From NCBI GenBank assembly GCA_015056915.1, contig SVFK01000003.1, forward strand, positions 62,001 through 126,000: DNA of 64,000 nucleotides, read 5' to 3'. The DNA comes from Lachnospiraceae bacterium (GTDB lineage Bacteria; Bacillota; Clostridia; Lachnospirales; Lachnospiraceae). The notes below the pieces were generated by a model. That model saw only the letters and a list, made by a program, of their open reading frames with translations. It did not search any database and was not told the origin of the DNA. Positions 27,197 through 36,319 of this stretch are shown here, in pieces; position 1 is the stretch's first letter, and each line of letters opens with the position of its first letter. Both the position numbers and the translations under genes were made by a program.

Positions 27197-28660
27197 ATGA
27201 ACAATAATAGAAATATTCAAAATGATGTAAATTTGGCAGAGGTTGATTTGAACCATTCCATTCCCGAGGAAGAAACAAAACGTCAGTATTATTTTATGGC
27301 AAAGGCGGCAAGGTATGTGGCAGAATTGGAGCAAAAGCTGGGACATAAGCCAACCTGCTGTGTTACCACCTTCGGCTGTCAGATGAATGCCCGTGATTCC
27401 GAGAAGCTGGTAGGTATTCTGGAAAAGGTGGGCTATGAGCTGATTGAGGACGAAAACGCAGATTTTGTTATTTACAACACCTGTACAGTCCGTGACAATG
27501 CTAATCAGAGAGTGTATGGCAGACTTGGAGTGCTGAATGGCTTTAAACGTAAGAAGCCCCATATGAAGATTGCGCTTTGCGGCTGTATGATGCAGGAGCC
27601 TACTGTAATCGAAAAAATCAAGACAAGCTATCGTTTTGTAGATTTGATATTTGGTACGCATAATATTTTTAAATTCGCAGAGCTGTTGGTGGCAACCTTT
27701 GAAAATGAGGGGCTTGTAATTGATATCTGGAAGGATACGGATCAGATTGTAGAGGACTTGCCGATAGAAAGGAAATATCCCTTCAAATCCGGTATTAACA
27801 TTATGTTTGGCTGCAACAATTTCTGTAGCTATTGCATTGTTCCGTATGTGAGAGGCAGGGAGAGAAGCCGCGCACCCAAGGATATTATTCGTGAAATTGA
27901 GCGACTGGTAGCAGACGGCGTGGTGGAAATTATGCTTCTTGGACAAAATGTGAATTCCTACGGAAAGAATCTGAAAGAACCAATCAGCTTTGCGCAGTTA
28001 TTGCAGGAGATTGAGAAGATAGAGGGCTTACAGCGTATTCGTTTTATGACCTCTCATCCCAAGGATTTATCGGAGGAATTGATTCAGGTAATGAAGCATT
28101 CAAAGAAAATCTGCCGTCACCTGCATTTACCACTGCAGTCCGGTTCTACCAGAATATTGACGTCAATGAATCGTCGTTATACGAAGGAACAGTATGTGGA
28201 ATTGGCAGAGCGTATTCGTACGGAGATTCCGGACATAGCCATTACTACGGATATTATTGTGGGATTCCCGGGAGAAACGGCGGAGGATGTGGAAGAAACC
28301 ATTGACGTGATTCGCAGAGTTAAATATGACAATGCGTTTACTTTTATTTATTCCAAACGCACCGGGACCCCGGCGGCAGCTATGGACAATCAAGTGCCTG
28401 AAGCGCAGGTAAAGGTTGGATTTGATAAAGTATTGAAGACGGTACAGGATACTGCCAGAGAGCAGGTGTCGCGTTACCAGGGACAAATCATGGATGCGCT
28501 TGTGGAAGAGGTAAATGAAAACGATAATAGTCTGGTAACAGGTCGTCTTTCCAATAATACCCTGGTACATTTCCCGGGAGATGCTTCTTTGGTAGGAAAG
28601 ATTGTAAATGTGTCACTGGATGAATGTCACGGCTTTTATTATATGGGGCATATGGTATAA
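27197..28660 (+). CDS. miaB: tRNA-2-methylthio-N6-dimethylallyladenosine synthase
   Basis: A 487-residue methylthiotransferase that converts i6A37 to ms2i6A37 in tRNA. The N-terminal domain carries three cluster cysteines (TFGCQMNARDSE, YNTCTVRDNANQR, LCGCMMQEP). The radical-SAM cysteines are in GCNNFCSYCIVPYVRGRERS near residue 210. A TRAM domain ends the protein (DALVEEVNENDNSLVTGR). An N-terminal extension of about 50 residues is usual in clostridial MiaB. The substrate i6A is made by MiaA, encoded at 35361. Confidence 0.95.
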   Translation: MNNNRNIQNDVNLAEVDLNHSIPEEETKRQYYFMAKAARYVAELEQKLGHKPTCCVTTFGCQMNARDSEKLVGILEKVGYELIEDENADFVIYNTCTVRDNANQRVYGRLGVLNGFKRKKPHMKIALCGCMMQEPTVIEKIKTSYRFVDLIFGTHNIFKFAELLVATFENEGLVIDIWKDTDQIVEDLPIERKYPFKSGINIMFGCNNFCSYCIVPYVRGRERSRAPKDIIREIERLVADGVVEIMLLGQNVNSYGKNLKEPISFAQLLQEIEKIEGLQRIRFMTSHPKDLSEELIQVMKHSKKICRHLHLPLQSGSTRILTSMNRRYTKEQYVELAERIRTEIPDIAITTDIIVGFPGETAEDVEETIDVIRRVKYDNAFTFIYSKRTGTPAAAMDNQVPEAQVKVGFDKVLKTVQDTAREQVSRYQGQIMDALVEEVNENDNSLVTGRLSNNTLVHFPGDASLVGKIVNVSLDECHGFYYMGHMV

Positions 28661-28708
28661 CTGTATGAAAATCCTGTATTTTAGATAAAAAATTTGTCAA
28701 AATATCCC

Positions 28709-28737
28709 TTGAAAAGCTGAATAAAAAGGACTATAGT
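28709..28737 (+). promoter_or_regulatory. Promoter of the SulP transporter
   Basis: TTGAAA at 28709-28714, a 17-base spacer and TATAGT at 28732-28737. Transcription would start inside the dyad at 28741. Confidence 0.65.
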
Positions 28738-28781
28738 AAGATTCGCATGATAGGAATATGCTATTATGCGAATTTTCTTTT
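28738..28781 (+). repeat. Dyad directly downstream of the sulP promoter
   Basis: ATTCGCATGATAG at 28741-28753 and CTATTATGCGAAT at 28761-28773 are complementary with one G-T pair, and A/T flanks extend the stem to 28738-28776. TTTTCTTTT follows. It may be a terminator of miaB, an operator or a 5' attenuator for sulP. Confidence 0.75.
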
Positions 28782-28796
28782 GAGAGGATTATACAT

Positions 28797-30446
28797 ATGG
28801 ATAAATTAAAACCAAAGCTATTTTCGGTGATGAAAACTTATACGAAGGAGCAGCTGATTAAGGATATCATTGCCGGTATTATTGTTGCAATTATCGCATT
28901 ACCCTTATCAATTGCTTTGGCACTTGCCTCCGGTGTGACTCCCGAGAAGGGTATTTATACTGCTATTATGGCAGGCTTTGTAATTTCCTTCCTTGGTGGC
29001 AGTAGGGTGCAGATTGCAGGCCCCACGGCGGCATTTGCGACCATAGTGGCAGGAATTGTGGCGCAGAACGGTATGGAGGGATTGATTCTTGCTACCTTGA
29101 TGGCGGGCATTTTTCTGATTTTGATGGGCGTACTGCGTTTGGGAAATCTGATTAAATTCATTCCTTACACCATTACCACCGGTTTTACATCAGGTATTGC
29201 CGTTACGATATTTGTAGGGCAGATTAAGGATTTTCTGGGATTGAATGTTGTGACAGAAGAGCCCTTGATTGAGACTATGGAGAAGTTAAAGGCTGTAATC
29301 GACTTTATCGGCACCACCAACTGGCAGGCTGTTGTTGTAGGTGCAGTTTGTATGGTGATTCTGATTGGATGGCCTTATCTTCCCGGTTTCTTTAAAAAGA
29401 TTCCACCATCTCTGATTGCAGTGTTGGCGGGAATCGGCATGGTAAAGGGGCTGAATATGGAGGTCAACACCATAGGAGATTTGTATGAGATTTCCAATGA
29501 ATTGCCTAAGTTTTCCTTGCCTGCGTTTAGCATAGATACGGTACAGGCAGTTTTACCGGATGCTTTTACCATAGCAATTTTGGCTGCTATAGAATCCCTG
29601 TTATCCTGTGTGGTTGCGGATAGTATGGTGAACAGCAGACATCGTTCTAATATGGAATTGATTGCACAGGGTGCAGGAAATATTACTTCTGCATTATTTG
29701 GTGGCATTCCGGCTACAGGTGCGATTGCAAGAACGGCAGCCAATGTCAAAAATGGCGGACGTACTCCTATCGCAGGTATGGTACATGCAGTAACCCTGCT
29801 TTTGATTCTGGTAGTATTGATGCCGTATGCAGCATTGATTCCCATGCCTACCATAGCAGCTATTTTGTTTATGGTGGCTTATAATATGTCTGAATGGCGT
29901 AAGTTTGTAAAGCTTTGTAAAACGGCACCCAAGAGTGATATTATTGTACTGGTGACTACCTTTGTCTTAACTGTTTTGTTTGATTTAGTTGTGGCTATTG
30001 AAGTGGGAATTCTGCTTGCGGCCATTCTGTTTATGAAGCGCATGAGCGATGTGACCGAGGTGGAAGGCTGGAAATACATTGATGATGAGGATGATGTTGA
30101 CAGTGTGAGTCTTCGTGAGGTGCCTAAGAATACTATGGTTTATGAGGTCAGTGGTCCCTTATTCTTTGGTGCGGCCGATAAGATTTTAAAAATCACTCTG
30201 AATGAGAAGATGAATTGTCTGTTGTTGCGAATGAGAAGTGTGAGTGCTCTTGATGCCACGGCAATGCACAATTTTGAACAGTTATATGCGGACTGCCAAA
30301 AGAAACAGATTCATTTAATATTCTCCCATGTGAATGAACAGCCAATGAGTGTGATGCAAAAGAGCGGCTTTGTGGATATGGTGGGAAGTGAGAATTTCTG
30401 TCCACATATTGATGATGCATTAAAACGAGCACAAGATTTACAATAA
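28797..30446 (+). CDS. SulP family anion transporter with STAS domain
   Basis: A 549-residue SulP (SLC26-type) transporter. About 12 membrane helices carry the family motifs: ALASGVTPEKGIYTAIMAGF near residue 46, GSRVQIAGPTAAFATI near 70 and a GRTPIAGMVHAVTLL segment near 325. A cytoplasmic STAS domain follows (VYEVSGPLFFGAADKIL near 455, RMRSVSALDATAMHNFEQL near 485). Substrates in the family include sulfate and bicarbonate; none can be assigned here. The ATG at 28797 with GAGAGGA is preferred over an ATG 39 bases upstream that lies in the dyad. Confidence 0.92.
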   Translation: MDKLKPKLFSVMKTYTKEQLIKDIIAGIIVAIIALPLSIALALASGVTPEKGIYTAIMAGFVISFLGGSRVQIAGPTAAFATIVAGIVAQNGMEGLILATLMAGIFLILMGVLRLGNLIKFIPYTITTGFTSGIAVTIFVGQIKDFLGLNVVTEEPLIETMEKLKAVIDFIGTTNWQAVVVGAVCMVILIGWPYLPGFFKKIPPSLIAVLAGIGMVKGLNMEVNTIGDLYEISNELPKFSLPAFSIDTVQAVLPDAFTIAILAAIESLLSCVVADSMVNSRHRSNMELIAQGAGNITSALFGGIPATGAIARTAANVKNGGRTPIAGMVHAVTLLLILVVLMPYAALIPMPTIAAILFMVAYNMSEWRKFVKLCKTAPKSDIIVLVTTFVLTVLFDLVVAIEVGILLAAILFMKRMSDVTEVEGWKYIDDEDDVDSVSLREVPKNTMVYEVSGPLFFGAADKILKITLNEKMNCLLLRMRSVSALDATAMHNFEQLYADCQKKQIHLIFSHVNEQPMSVMQKSGFVDMVGSENFCPHIDDALKRAQDLQ

Positions 30447-30468
30447 CAATATTTTGTGGTATGATATT

Positions 30469-30502
30469 AGCGGATACGCAAATTTTTGTGTGTCCGCTTT
30501 CT
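30469..30502 (+). terminator. Terminator after the SulP gene
   Basis: AGCGGATACGCAAA pairs with TTTGTGTGTCCGCT (30469-30482 with 30485-30498, two G-U pairs), followed by TTCTTTCG. Confidence 0.75.
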
Positions 30503-30584
30503 TTCGTTTACATAATGAATAGTATTACAGGTGATACGCGCGTAAAAGCGTGGCAATATTCTTATAGAACAGGGGTAGTAAAAA

Positions 30585-33257
30585 GTGGCAGATATTAATG
30601 TGGCGGATTTGACGCCGATGATGCAGCAATATATGGAAACCAAGCAGCAATATAAGGACTGCATTCTTTTCTATCGACTGGGCGATTTTTATGAAATGTT
30701 TTTTGAGGATGCGCTTACAGTTACAAAGGAATTAGATATTACCTTGACAGGTAAGTCCTGTGGCCTGGAAGAACGTGCACCTATGTGTGGAGTACCATAT
30801 CATGCGGTTGAAGGGTACTTGACCAGACTGGTCAACAAAGGCTATAAGGTGGCTATCTGCGAACAGGTTGAGGACCCTAAGCTCGCCAAGGGCTTGGTAA
30901 AGCGCGAGGTGGTACGAATTGTTACTCCGGGTACCAATCTGAATATGCAGTCTTTGGAGGATTCCAAAAATAATTATTTGATGTGTATTACTTATACCCC
31001 TACCAAAATCGGTATTTCCGTGGCGGATGTCACTACAGGAGATTATTATGTTACAGAAGTCGAGGATATCAGAAAATTATTAGATGAGCTGATGAAATAT
31101 GAGCCTTCGGAAATTATCTGTAATGATGCTTTATTGGTGAGTGGAATGGACATCAAGGATTTGCAAGGCCGATTACATATTTCTGTTAATGCGTTGGATG
31201 CGCATATGTTTGATGATGAGGGTTGCAAAAAGACCTTAATGCGACATTTCAAGGTAAATACCCTGATTGGACTTGGGATTGAAGAATTTCCCACAGGCAT
31301 GATTGCAGCGGGAGCATTATTACAGTATCTATATGAAACACAGAAGACGGAGCTCGAGCATTTCACGCATATATCACCCTATTTAACAAGCAAATATATG
31401 CTGCTTGACAGTTCTACCAGACGAAATCTGGAGTTAACGGAGACCCTGCGCGAGAAGCAGAAGCGGGGATCTTTGTTATGGGTATTAGATAAAACCAAGA
31501 CGGCAATGGGAGCCAGAATGCTCAGGAGTTTTATTGAACAGCCCCTGATTGATAAGCATGATATGGAGAAGCGTCTGGATGCTATTGAGGAATTGAATCG
31601 TGACAGTGTATCCAGAGACGAAATCAGAGAATATTTAAATCCCGTATATGACTTGGAACGTTTGCTCAGTAAGGTGACCTATAAGACTGCTAACCCAAGA
31701 GATATGATAGCTTTTCGTAATTCCCTTGAGATGCTGCCTCATATTAAAACAGTGTTGAAGAGCTTTTCTAAGGAGGAGCTTAGTAAGATTCAAGAAGAAA
31801 TTGATGGACTTGAAGATATTTATCAGTTGATTTTGAATGCCATTATAGAGGAACCGCCGATTACAATCAGAGAAGGCGGTATGATTCAGGATGGCTTTGA
31901 TGAGACCATCGATATGCTGCGCAATGCAAAACGTGACGGCAAGCAGTGGCTGGCCGAGTTGGAGGAGCAGGACAGAGAACGCACAGGTATTAAGAATCTT
32001 AAGATTAAATATAACAAGGTGTTTGGTTACTATTTTGAAGTGACCAATTCCTATAAGGACATGGTTCCGGAGGATTATATCCGCAAACAAACGCTAGCCA
32101 ATGCAGAGCGTTACACTACTCCCAGACTGAAGGAATTAGAGGATACCATTTTAAATGCGGAGGACAAGCTCCAGACCTTGGAGTATGATTTGTTCTGCAA
32201 AATACGTGATTCCATTGCTATGGAAATTGAACGTATCCAAAGAACAGCAAAGGCAATCGCAAGACTGGACGTGTTTGCATCCCTGTCTCTGGTGTCGGAA
32301 CGCAATCATTATGTAAGACCAAGGCTCAATGAAAAAGGGCTTATTGATATTAAGGATGGACGTCATCCCGTAGTGGAGAAAATGATAACCAATGATTTGT
32401 TCATTGCCAATGACACCTATCTGGATAATGGCAGTCATTGTATCAGTGTCATTACAGGACCTAATATGGCCGGTAAATCTACCTATATGCGTCAAAGTGC
32501 ATTAATTGTTCTGATGGCACAGATTGGCTGTTTTGTGCCGGCAAAGAGTGCCAATATCGGTATTGTGGACCGAATATTTACCCGAGTGGGTGCATCGGAT
32601 GATTTGGCAAGTGGACAGTCCACCTTTATGGTTGAGATGAATGAAGTGGCCAATATCCTACGAAATGCCACCGCTAACAGCCTGTTGATTTTGGATGAAA
32701 TCGGCAGAGGTACTTCTACCTTTGACGGCTTAAGCATTGCATGGGCGGTGATTGAGCATATCAGTAACAGAAAGATTCTGGGAGCCAAAACATTATTTGC
32801 AACCCATTATCATGAGTTGACAGAATTGGAAGGCAAGATGAATAATGTAAACAATTATTGCATTGCGGTAAAGGAATGCGGTGATGACATTGTCTTCCTG
32901 CGTAAAATTGTAAAGGGCGGTGCAGATAAGAGCTACGGTATTCAGGTGGCAAAGCTTGCCGGAGTGCCGGATATGGTAATTGATCGTGCTAAGGAAATCG
33001 TAGAACAGCTTACCGACAATGACATTATTGAGAAGGTGCAGAGTATTGCTGTAGATACCAAAGGTGATGTGAAGACCAAAAAACAGCAACAATATGATGA
33101 GGTGGATATGGCACAAATGTCATTTTTTGATACTGTAACTGACGAGGATGTCTTAAAAGAATTAATGGAGGTGGAGGTTACCACCCTGACTCCTCTGGAT
33201 GCTTTAAATACCTTGTATCGCTTGCAAAACAAGTTAAAAAACCGCTGGAACGGGTAA
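30585..33257 (+). CDS. mutS: DNA mismatch repair protein MutS
   Basis: A full-length MutS of 890 residues, which recognises mismatches and recruits MutL. The mismatch-wedge motif FYEMF is near residue 36. The ATPase domain has Walker A GPNMAGKSTYMRQ near 625, the signature STFMVEMNEVANIL near 680 and Walker B LLILDEIGRGTSTFDG near 703. QMSFF at residues 844-848 resembles the beta-clamp-binding motif known in Bacillus MutS. Start is GTG at 30585 after AGGGGTAG. It heads the mutS-mutL-miaA cluster. Confidence 0.97.
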   Translation: MADINVADLTPMMQQYMETKQQYKDCILFYRLGDFYEMFFEDALTVTKELDITLTGKSCGLEERAPMCGVPYHAVEGYLTRLVNKGYKVAICEQVEDPKLAKGLVKREVVRIVTPGTNLNMQSLEDSKNNYLMCITYTPTKIGISVADVTTGDYYVTEVEDIRKLLDELMKYEPSEIICNDALLVSGMDIKDLQGRLHISVNALDAHMFDDEGCKKTLMRHFKVNTLIGLGIEEFPTGMIAAGALLQYLYETQKTELEHFTHISPYLTSKYMLLDSSTRRNLELTETLREKQKRGSLLWVLDKTKTAMGARMLRSFIEQPLIDKHDMEKRLDAIEELNRDSVSRDEIREYLNPVYDLERLLSKVTYKTANPRDMIAFRNSLEMLPHIKTVLKSFSKEELSKIQEEIDGLEDIYQLILNAIIEEPPITIREGGMIQDGFDETIDMLRNAKRDGKQWLAELEEQDRERTGIKNLKIKYNKVFGYYFEVTNSYKDMVPEDYIRKQTLANAERYTTPRLKELEDTILNAEDKLQTLEYDLFCKIRDSIAMEIERIQRTAKAIARLDVFASLSLVSERNHYVRPRLNEKGLIDIKDGRHPVVEKMITNDLFIANDTYLDNGSHCISVITGPNMAGKSTYMRQSALIVLMAQIGCFVPAKSANIGIVDRIFTRVGASDDLASGQSTFMVEMNEVANILRNATANSLLILDEIGRGTSTFDGLSIAWAVIEHISNRKILGAKTLFATHYHELTELEGKMNNVNNYCIAVKECGDDIVFLRKIVKGGADKSYGIQVAKLAGVPDMVIDRAKEIVEQLTDNDIIEKVQSIAVDTKGDVKTKKQQQYDEVDMAQMSFFDTVTDEDVLKELMEVEVTTLTPLDALNTLYRLQNKLKNRWNG

Positions 33258-33284
33258 TTAGCAACACAATGAAAGGAAAAAGAA

Positions 33285-35324
33285 GTGCAGATACATATTC
33301 TTGATTCTGAAACAATTGATAAAATAGCTGCCGGTGAGGTAGTAGAGCGACCGGCCAGCGTAGTGAAGGAACTGGTGGAAAATTCTATTGATGCAGGTGC
33401 AACCTCCATTACCGTGGAGGCAAAGGACGGAGGTGTCGAATTTATCCGTGTCACCGATAATGGTGCCGGAATAGACAGAGAACAGCTTAGAACGGCCTTT
33501 CTTCGTCATGCCACCAGTAAGATTGATAATGCGGAGGATTTGATTAGAATATCCAGTCTGGGCTTTCGTGGGGAGGCTTTATCCAGTATTGCTGCAGTGT
33601 CCAAAACAGAGGTGATTACCAAGCAAAGAAATCAGCTCACGGGTACAAGAATAATATTAGAGGGTGCTGTAGAAAAGAGCTTTGAGGAGATTGGTGCGCC
33701 GGACGGAACCACCTTTATTGTACGGAACCTTTTTTTTAATACGCCGGTACGCAGGAAGTTTTTGAAGCAGCCCGCAACGGAGGGCAGCTATATTACAGAC
33801 TTGATGGAGCATCTTGCGCTGTCAAGACCGGATATTTCCTTCAAATTTGTTCTGGGGAATCAAACACGCTTCCATACATCAGGAAACGGTGATTTGCGAG
33901 AAGTGATTTATCGCATTTACGGACGTGAAATTGCTGCTTCCCTAGTACCCATTCAGAAGGAAGAAAAGGGTATTCGCATAGAGGGATATCTGGGTAAGCC
34001 GGTCCTTGTGCGTTCCAATCGTAATTTTGAAATTTATTATATCAATGGTCGTTTTATCAAAAGTACTGTTGTGGCAAAGGCTATTGAAGAGGGCTATAAA
34101 GAATATCTGATGCAGCATAAGTTTCCGTTGTGTGTGCTACATATTACCATGGATGCGGAAGCTGTTGACGTCAATGTGCACCCCACGAAAATGGATGTAC
34201 GTTTTAGCGATACCGTAAGCTTTTGCAATCTGCTTGCGGGCGCGGTACGTGAATCCCTGAGGATGAGAGAAATGATTCCGGTTGCTGCGTTGGGAGATGA
34301 AAAGGAAGAGCGGCAAGCAGAGAAAGAAATGATACAGGCATCCCAGAAGGTGCGTACACCGGAGCCCTTTGAGTATAAAAGGGAGGCACGTTATCAGGTA
34401 ATGGAAGCTTCAAAATATGAGGCAGAAAAGCCTAAAATGCAGGATTTTATGCAAAATCCTGTCTGGAGCAGAGTTTTGAGTGAAGACAAAATGTCGGAAA
34501 ATCTTGATTCTGAAGGAAAAATATCACAAAATAGCACATTTTTATATGAAAACACAAGAAAAATCGAGACGGAAGAGGAAGCTTTTTTTGTTGAAGCCAA
34601 AGATTGTGAGGCAGAAGAAATACAACCTGAAGCAGAAACAGAAATTTCTGAAAATACGCAGGAGGATATAACACCGATAGAAGATTCGGAATCTCGGGGA
34701 GCTCAGATGAATCTGTTTGAGGAAAGGTTACTTTCTGTGGACAATCGTTCCCGCTATCACATTATCGGTCAGGTATTTGATACCTATTGGCTGGTACAAT
34801 TTGAGGATAAGCTGTTTATTATTGATCAGCATGCTGCCCATGAAAAGGTGAAATATGAGCGCCTGATGAAGCAGTATCAGGAGAAAAATGTGGTATCACA
34901 GACCTTAATGCCTCCAATTATTGTAAGTCTGTCGGGGCAAGAGGAAAGCGTATATCAGGAATATGAAGCTGTTTTTGCTGAGCTGGGCTTTGAAATAGAA
35001 TCCTTTGGCGGCAGTGAATATGCATTGCGCAGCGTGCCGGTGGATTTGTATGGCTGTAGTGAAAAGGAAATGTTTTTGGAGGTGCTGGATGAATTGGCAG
35101 AAGGCATGACCAGAAGCGGGTTTAAAGTGGTTGAAGAAAAAATTGCCTCCATGTCCTGTAAAGCGGCAGTCAAGGGGAATAACAGATTAAGCCGTCAGGA
35201 AGCGGAAATGCTGATTGATGAGCTGTTAACCTTGGACAATCCCTATAATTGCCCACACGGAAGACCGACTATTATATCCATGACCAAGCAGGAATTAGAA
35301 AAGAAGTTTAAGCGTATTTTATAA
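33285..35324 (+). CDS. mutL: DNA mismatch repair protein MutL (endonuclease type)
   Basis: A 679-residue MutL. The N-terminal GHKL ATPase shows KIAAGEVVERPASVVKEL, DNGAG and a LGFRGEALSSI loop. A poorly conserved acidic linker runs from about 340 to 490. The C-terminal nicking domain has DQHAAHEKVKYE from residue 514, the metal-binding endonuclease motif of MutL in species without MutH, plus CPHGRP near the end. QMNLF at residues 474-478 in the linker resembles a sliding-clamp motif. Start is GTG at 33285 after GAAAGGAAAAAG. Confidence 0.96.
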   Translation: MQIHILDSETIDKIAAGEVVERPASVVKELVENSIDAGATSITVEAKDGGVEFIRVTDNGAGIDREQLRTAFLRHATSKIDNAEDLIRISSLGFRGEALSSIAAVSKTEVITKQRNQLTGTRIILEGAVEKSFEEIGAPDGTTFIVRNLFFNTPVRRKFLKQPATEGSYITDLMEHLALSRPDISFKFVLGNQTRFHTSGNGDLREVIYRIYGREIAASLVPIQKEEKGIRIEGYLGKPVLVRSNRNFEIYYINGRFIKSTVVAKAIEEGYKEYLMQHKFPLCVLHITMDAEAVDVNVHPTKMDVRFSDTVSFCNLLAGAVRESLRMREMIPVAALGDEKEERQAEKEMIQASQKVRTPEPFEYKREARYQVMEASKYEAEKPKMQDFMQNPVWSRVLSEDKMSENLDSEGKISQNSTFLYENTRKIETEEEAFFVEAKDCEAEEIQPEAETEISENTQEDITPIEDSESRGAQMNLFEERLLSVDNRSRYHIIGQVFDTYWLVQFEDKLFIIDQHAAHEKVKYERLMKQYQEKNVVSQTLMPPIIVSLSGQEESVYQEYEAVFAELGFEIESFGGSEYALRSVPVDLYGCSEKEMFLEVLDELAEGMTRSGFKVVEEKIASMSCKAAVKGNNRLSRQEAEMLIDELLTLDNPYNCPHGRPTIISMTKQELEKKFKRIL

Positions 35325-35360
35325 TTTTTATTAATAATAAACCCGAAAGGAGAGGTGTGT

Positions 35361-36308
35361 ATGGAAAGAAAGCCCCTGATAGTTCTTACGGGACCAACAG
35401 CTGTAGGCAAGACAAAGCTTTCCATAGCTCTTGCCAAGCGGGTGAACGGAGAGATTGTTTCTGCCGATTCCATGCAGGTATATAAATACATGGATATTGG
35501 CTCTGCCAAAATCACGCAGGAGGAGATGGAGGGTGTTCCCCATCATCTAATTGATGTGCTGGAGCCATGGGAGGATTTTAATGTTGTCATTTTCAAACAA
35601 AAATGTGATGCATGTTTGAAGGAAATCTATGACAGAGGACATATTCCCATTCTGACAGGTGGTACAGGCTTTTACATTCAGGCAGTGCTCAAAAACATTG
35701 ATTTTACTGAAAATGAAGAGGATACTGCCTACAGGAAGGAATTGGAGGAACTGGCATCGGAAAAGGGAGCAGAGTATTTGCATGAGATGCTTGCCAAGGT
35801 TGATCCTGCGTCAGCGGAGGCGATTCATGCCAATAATATTAAGCGGTGCATTAGAGCATTGGAATATTATAAGCTCACAGGACAACGGATTTCCGACCAT
35901 AATGAGCAGGAGAAGCAAAAGAAGAGCGATTATAATTCTTGTTATTTTGTGTTAAATGATGACAGAGAAAAGCTTTATGCCAGAATTGAGGACCGCATTG
36001 ATGAAATGCTGGCGAACGGACTGGTGGAGGAAGTTGCAAGGTTAAAGCAAATGGGCTGCAGGCGCGGTATGGTATCCATGCAGGGGCTTGGTTATAAAGA
36101 GATTCTGGATTATCTGGACGGTCAGATGAGCTTGGAGGAGGCAATTTATCTTCTAAAGCGCGATACCCGTCATTTTGCGAAACGCCAGCTGACATGGTTT
36201 CGCAGGGAGCAGGAGGTAATCTGGATTGAGAAAAAAGCCTATGCTTATCAGGATGACAGAATACTGAATTTTATGGTAGACAAGCTGCAAACGCAGGGAA
36301 TTATATGA
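35361..36308 (+). CDS. miaA: tRNA dimethylallyltransferase
   Basis: A 315-residue isopentenyltransferase that adds the dimethylallyl group to A37 of UNN-reading tRNAs, the step before MiaB. The P-loop is LTGPTAVGKTKLS near residue 10; SADSMQVYKYMDIGSAK near 34 and ILTGGTGFYIQA near 95 are the DMAPP and tRNA-binding signatures. The ATG at 35361 behind AAAGGAGAGG is chosen over GTG 35355, which overlaps that site. The end overlaps the opening of the next reading frame. Confidence 0.95.
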   Translation: MERKPLIVLTGPTAVGKTKLSIALAKRVNGEIVSADSMQVYKYMDIGSAKITQEEMEGVPHHLIDVLEPWEDFNVVIFKQKCDACLKEIYDRGHIPILTGGTGFYIQAVLKNIDFTENEEDTAYRKELEELASEKGAEYLHEMLAKVDPASAEAIHANNIKRCIRALEYYKLTGQRISDHNEQEKQKKSDYNSCYFVLNDDREKLYARIEDRIDEMLANGLVEEVARLKQMGCRRGMVSMQGLGYKEILDYLDGQMSLEEAIYLLKRDTRHFAKRQLTWFRREQEVIWIEKKAYAYQDDRILNFMVDKLQTQGII

Positions 36309-36319
36309 GGAGAACAGCA

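Noticed and set aside
26849..27946. A long - strand open frame (365 codons) opposite pepT and miaB, and another at 25868-26812.
   Set aside because: They lie antisense to well-conserved genes, show no known motifs and have biased His/Ile/Cys composition typical of shadow frames.
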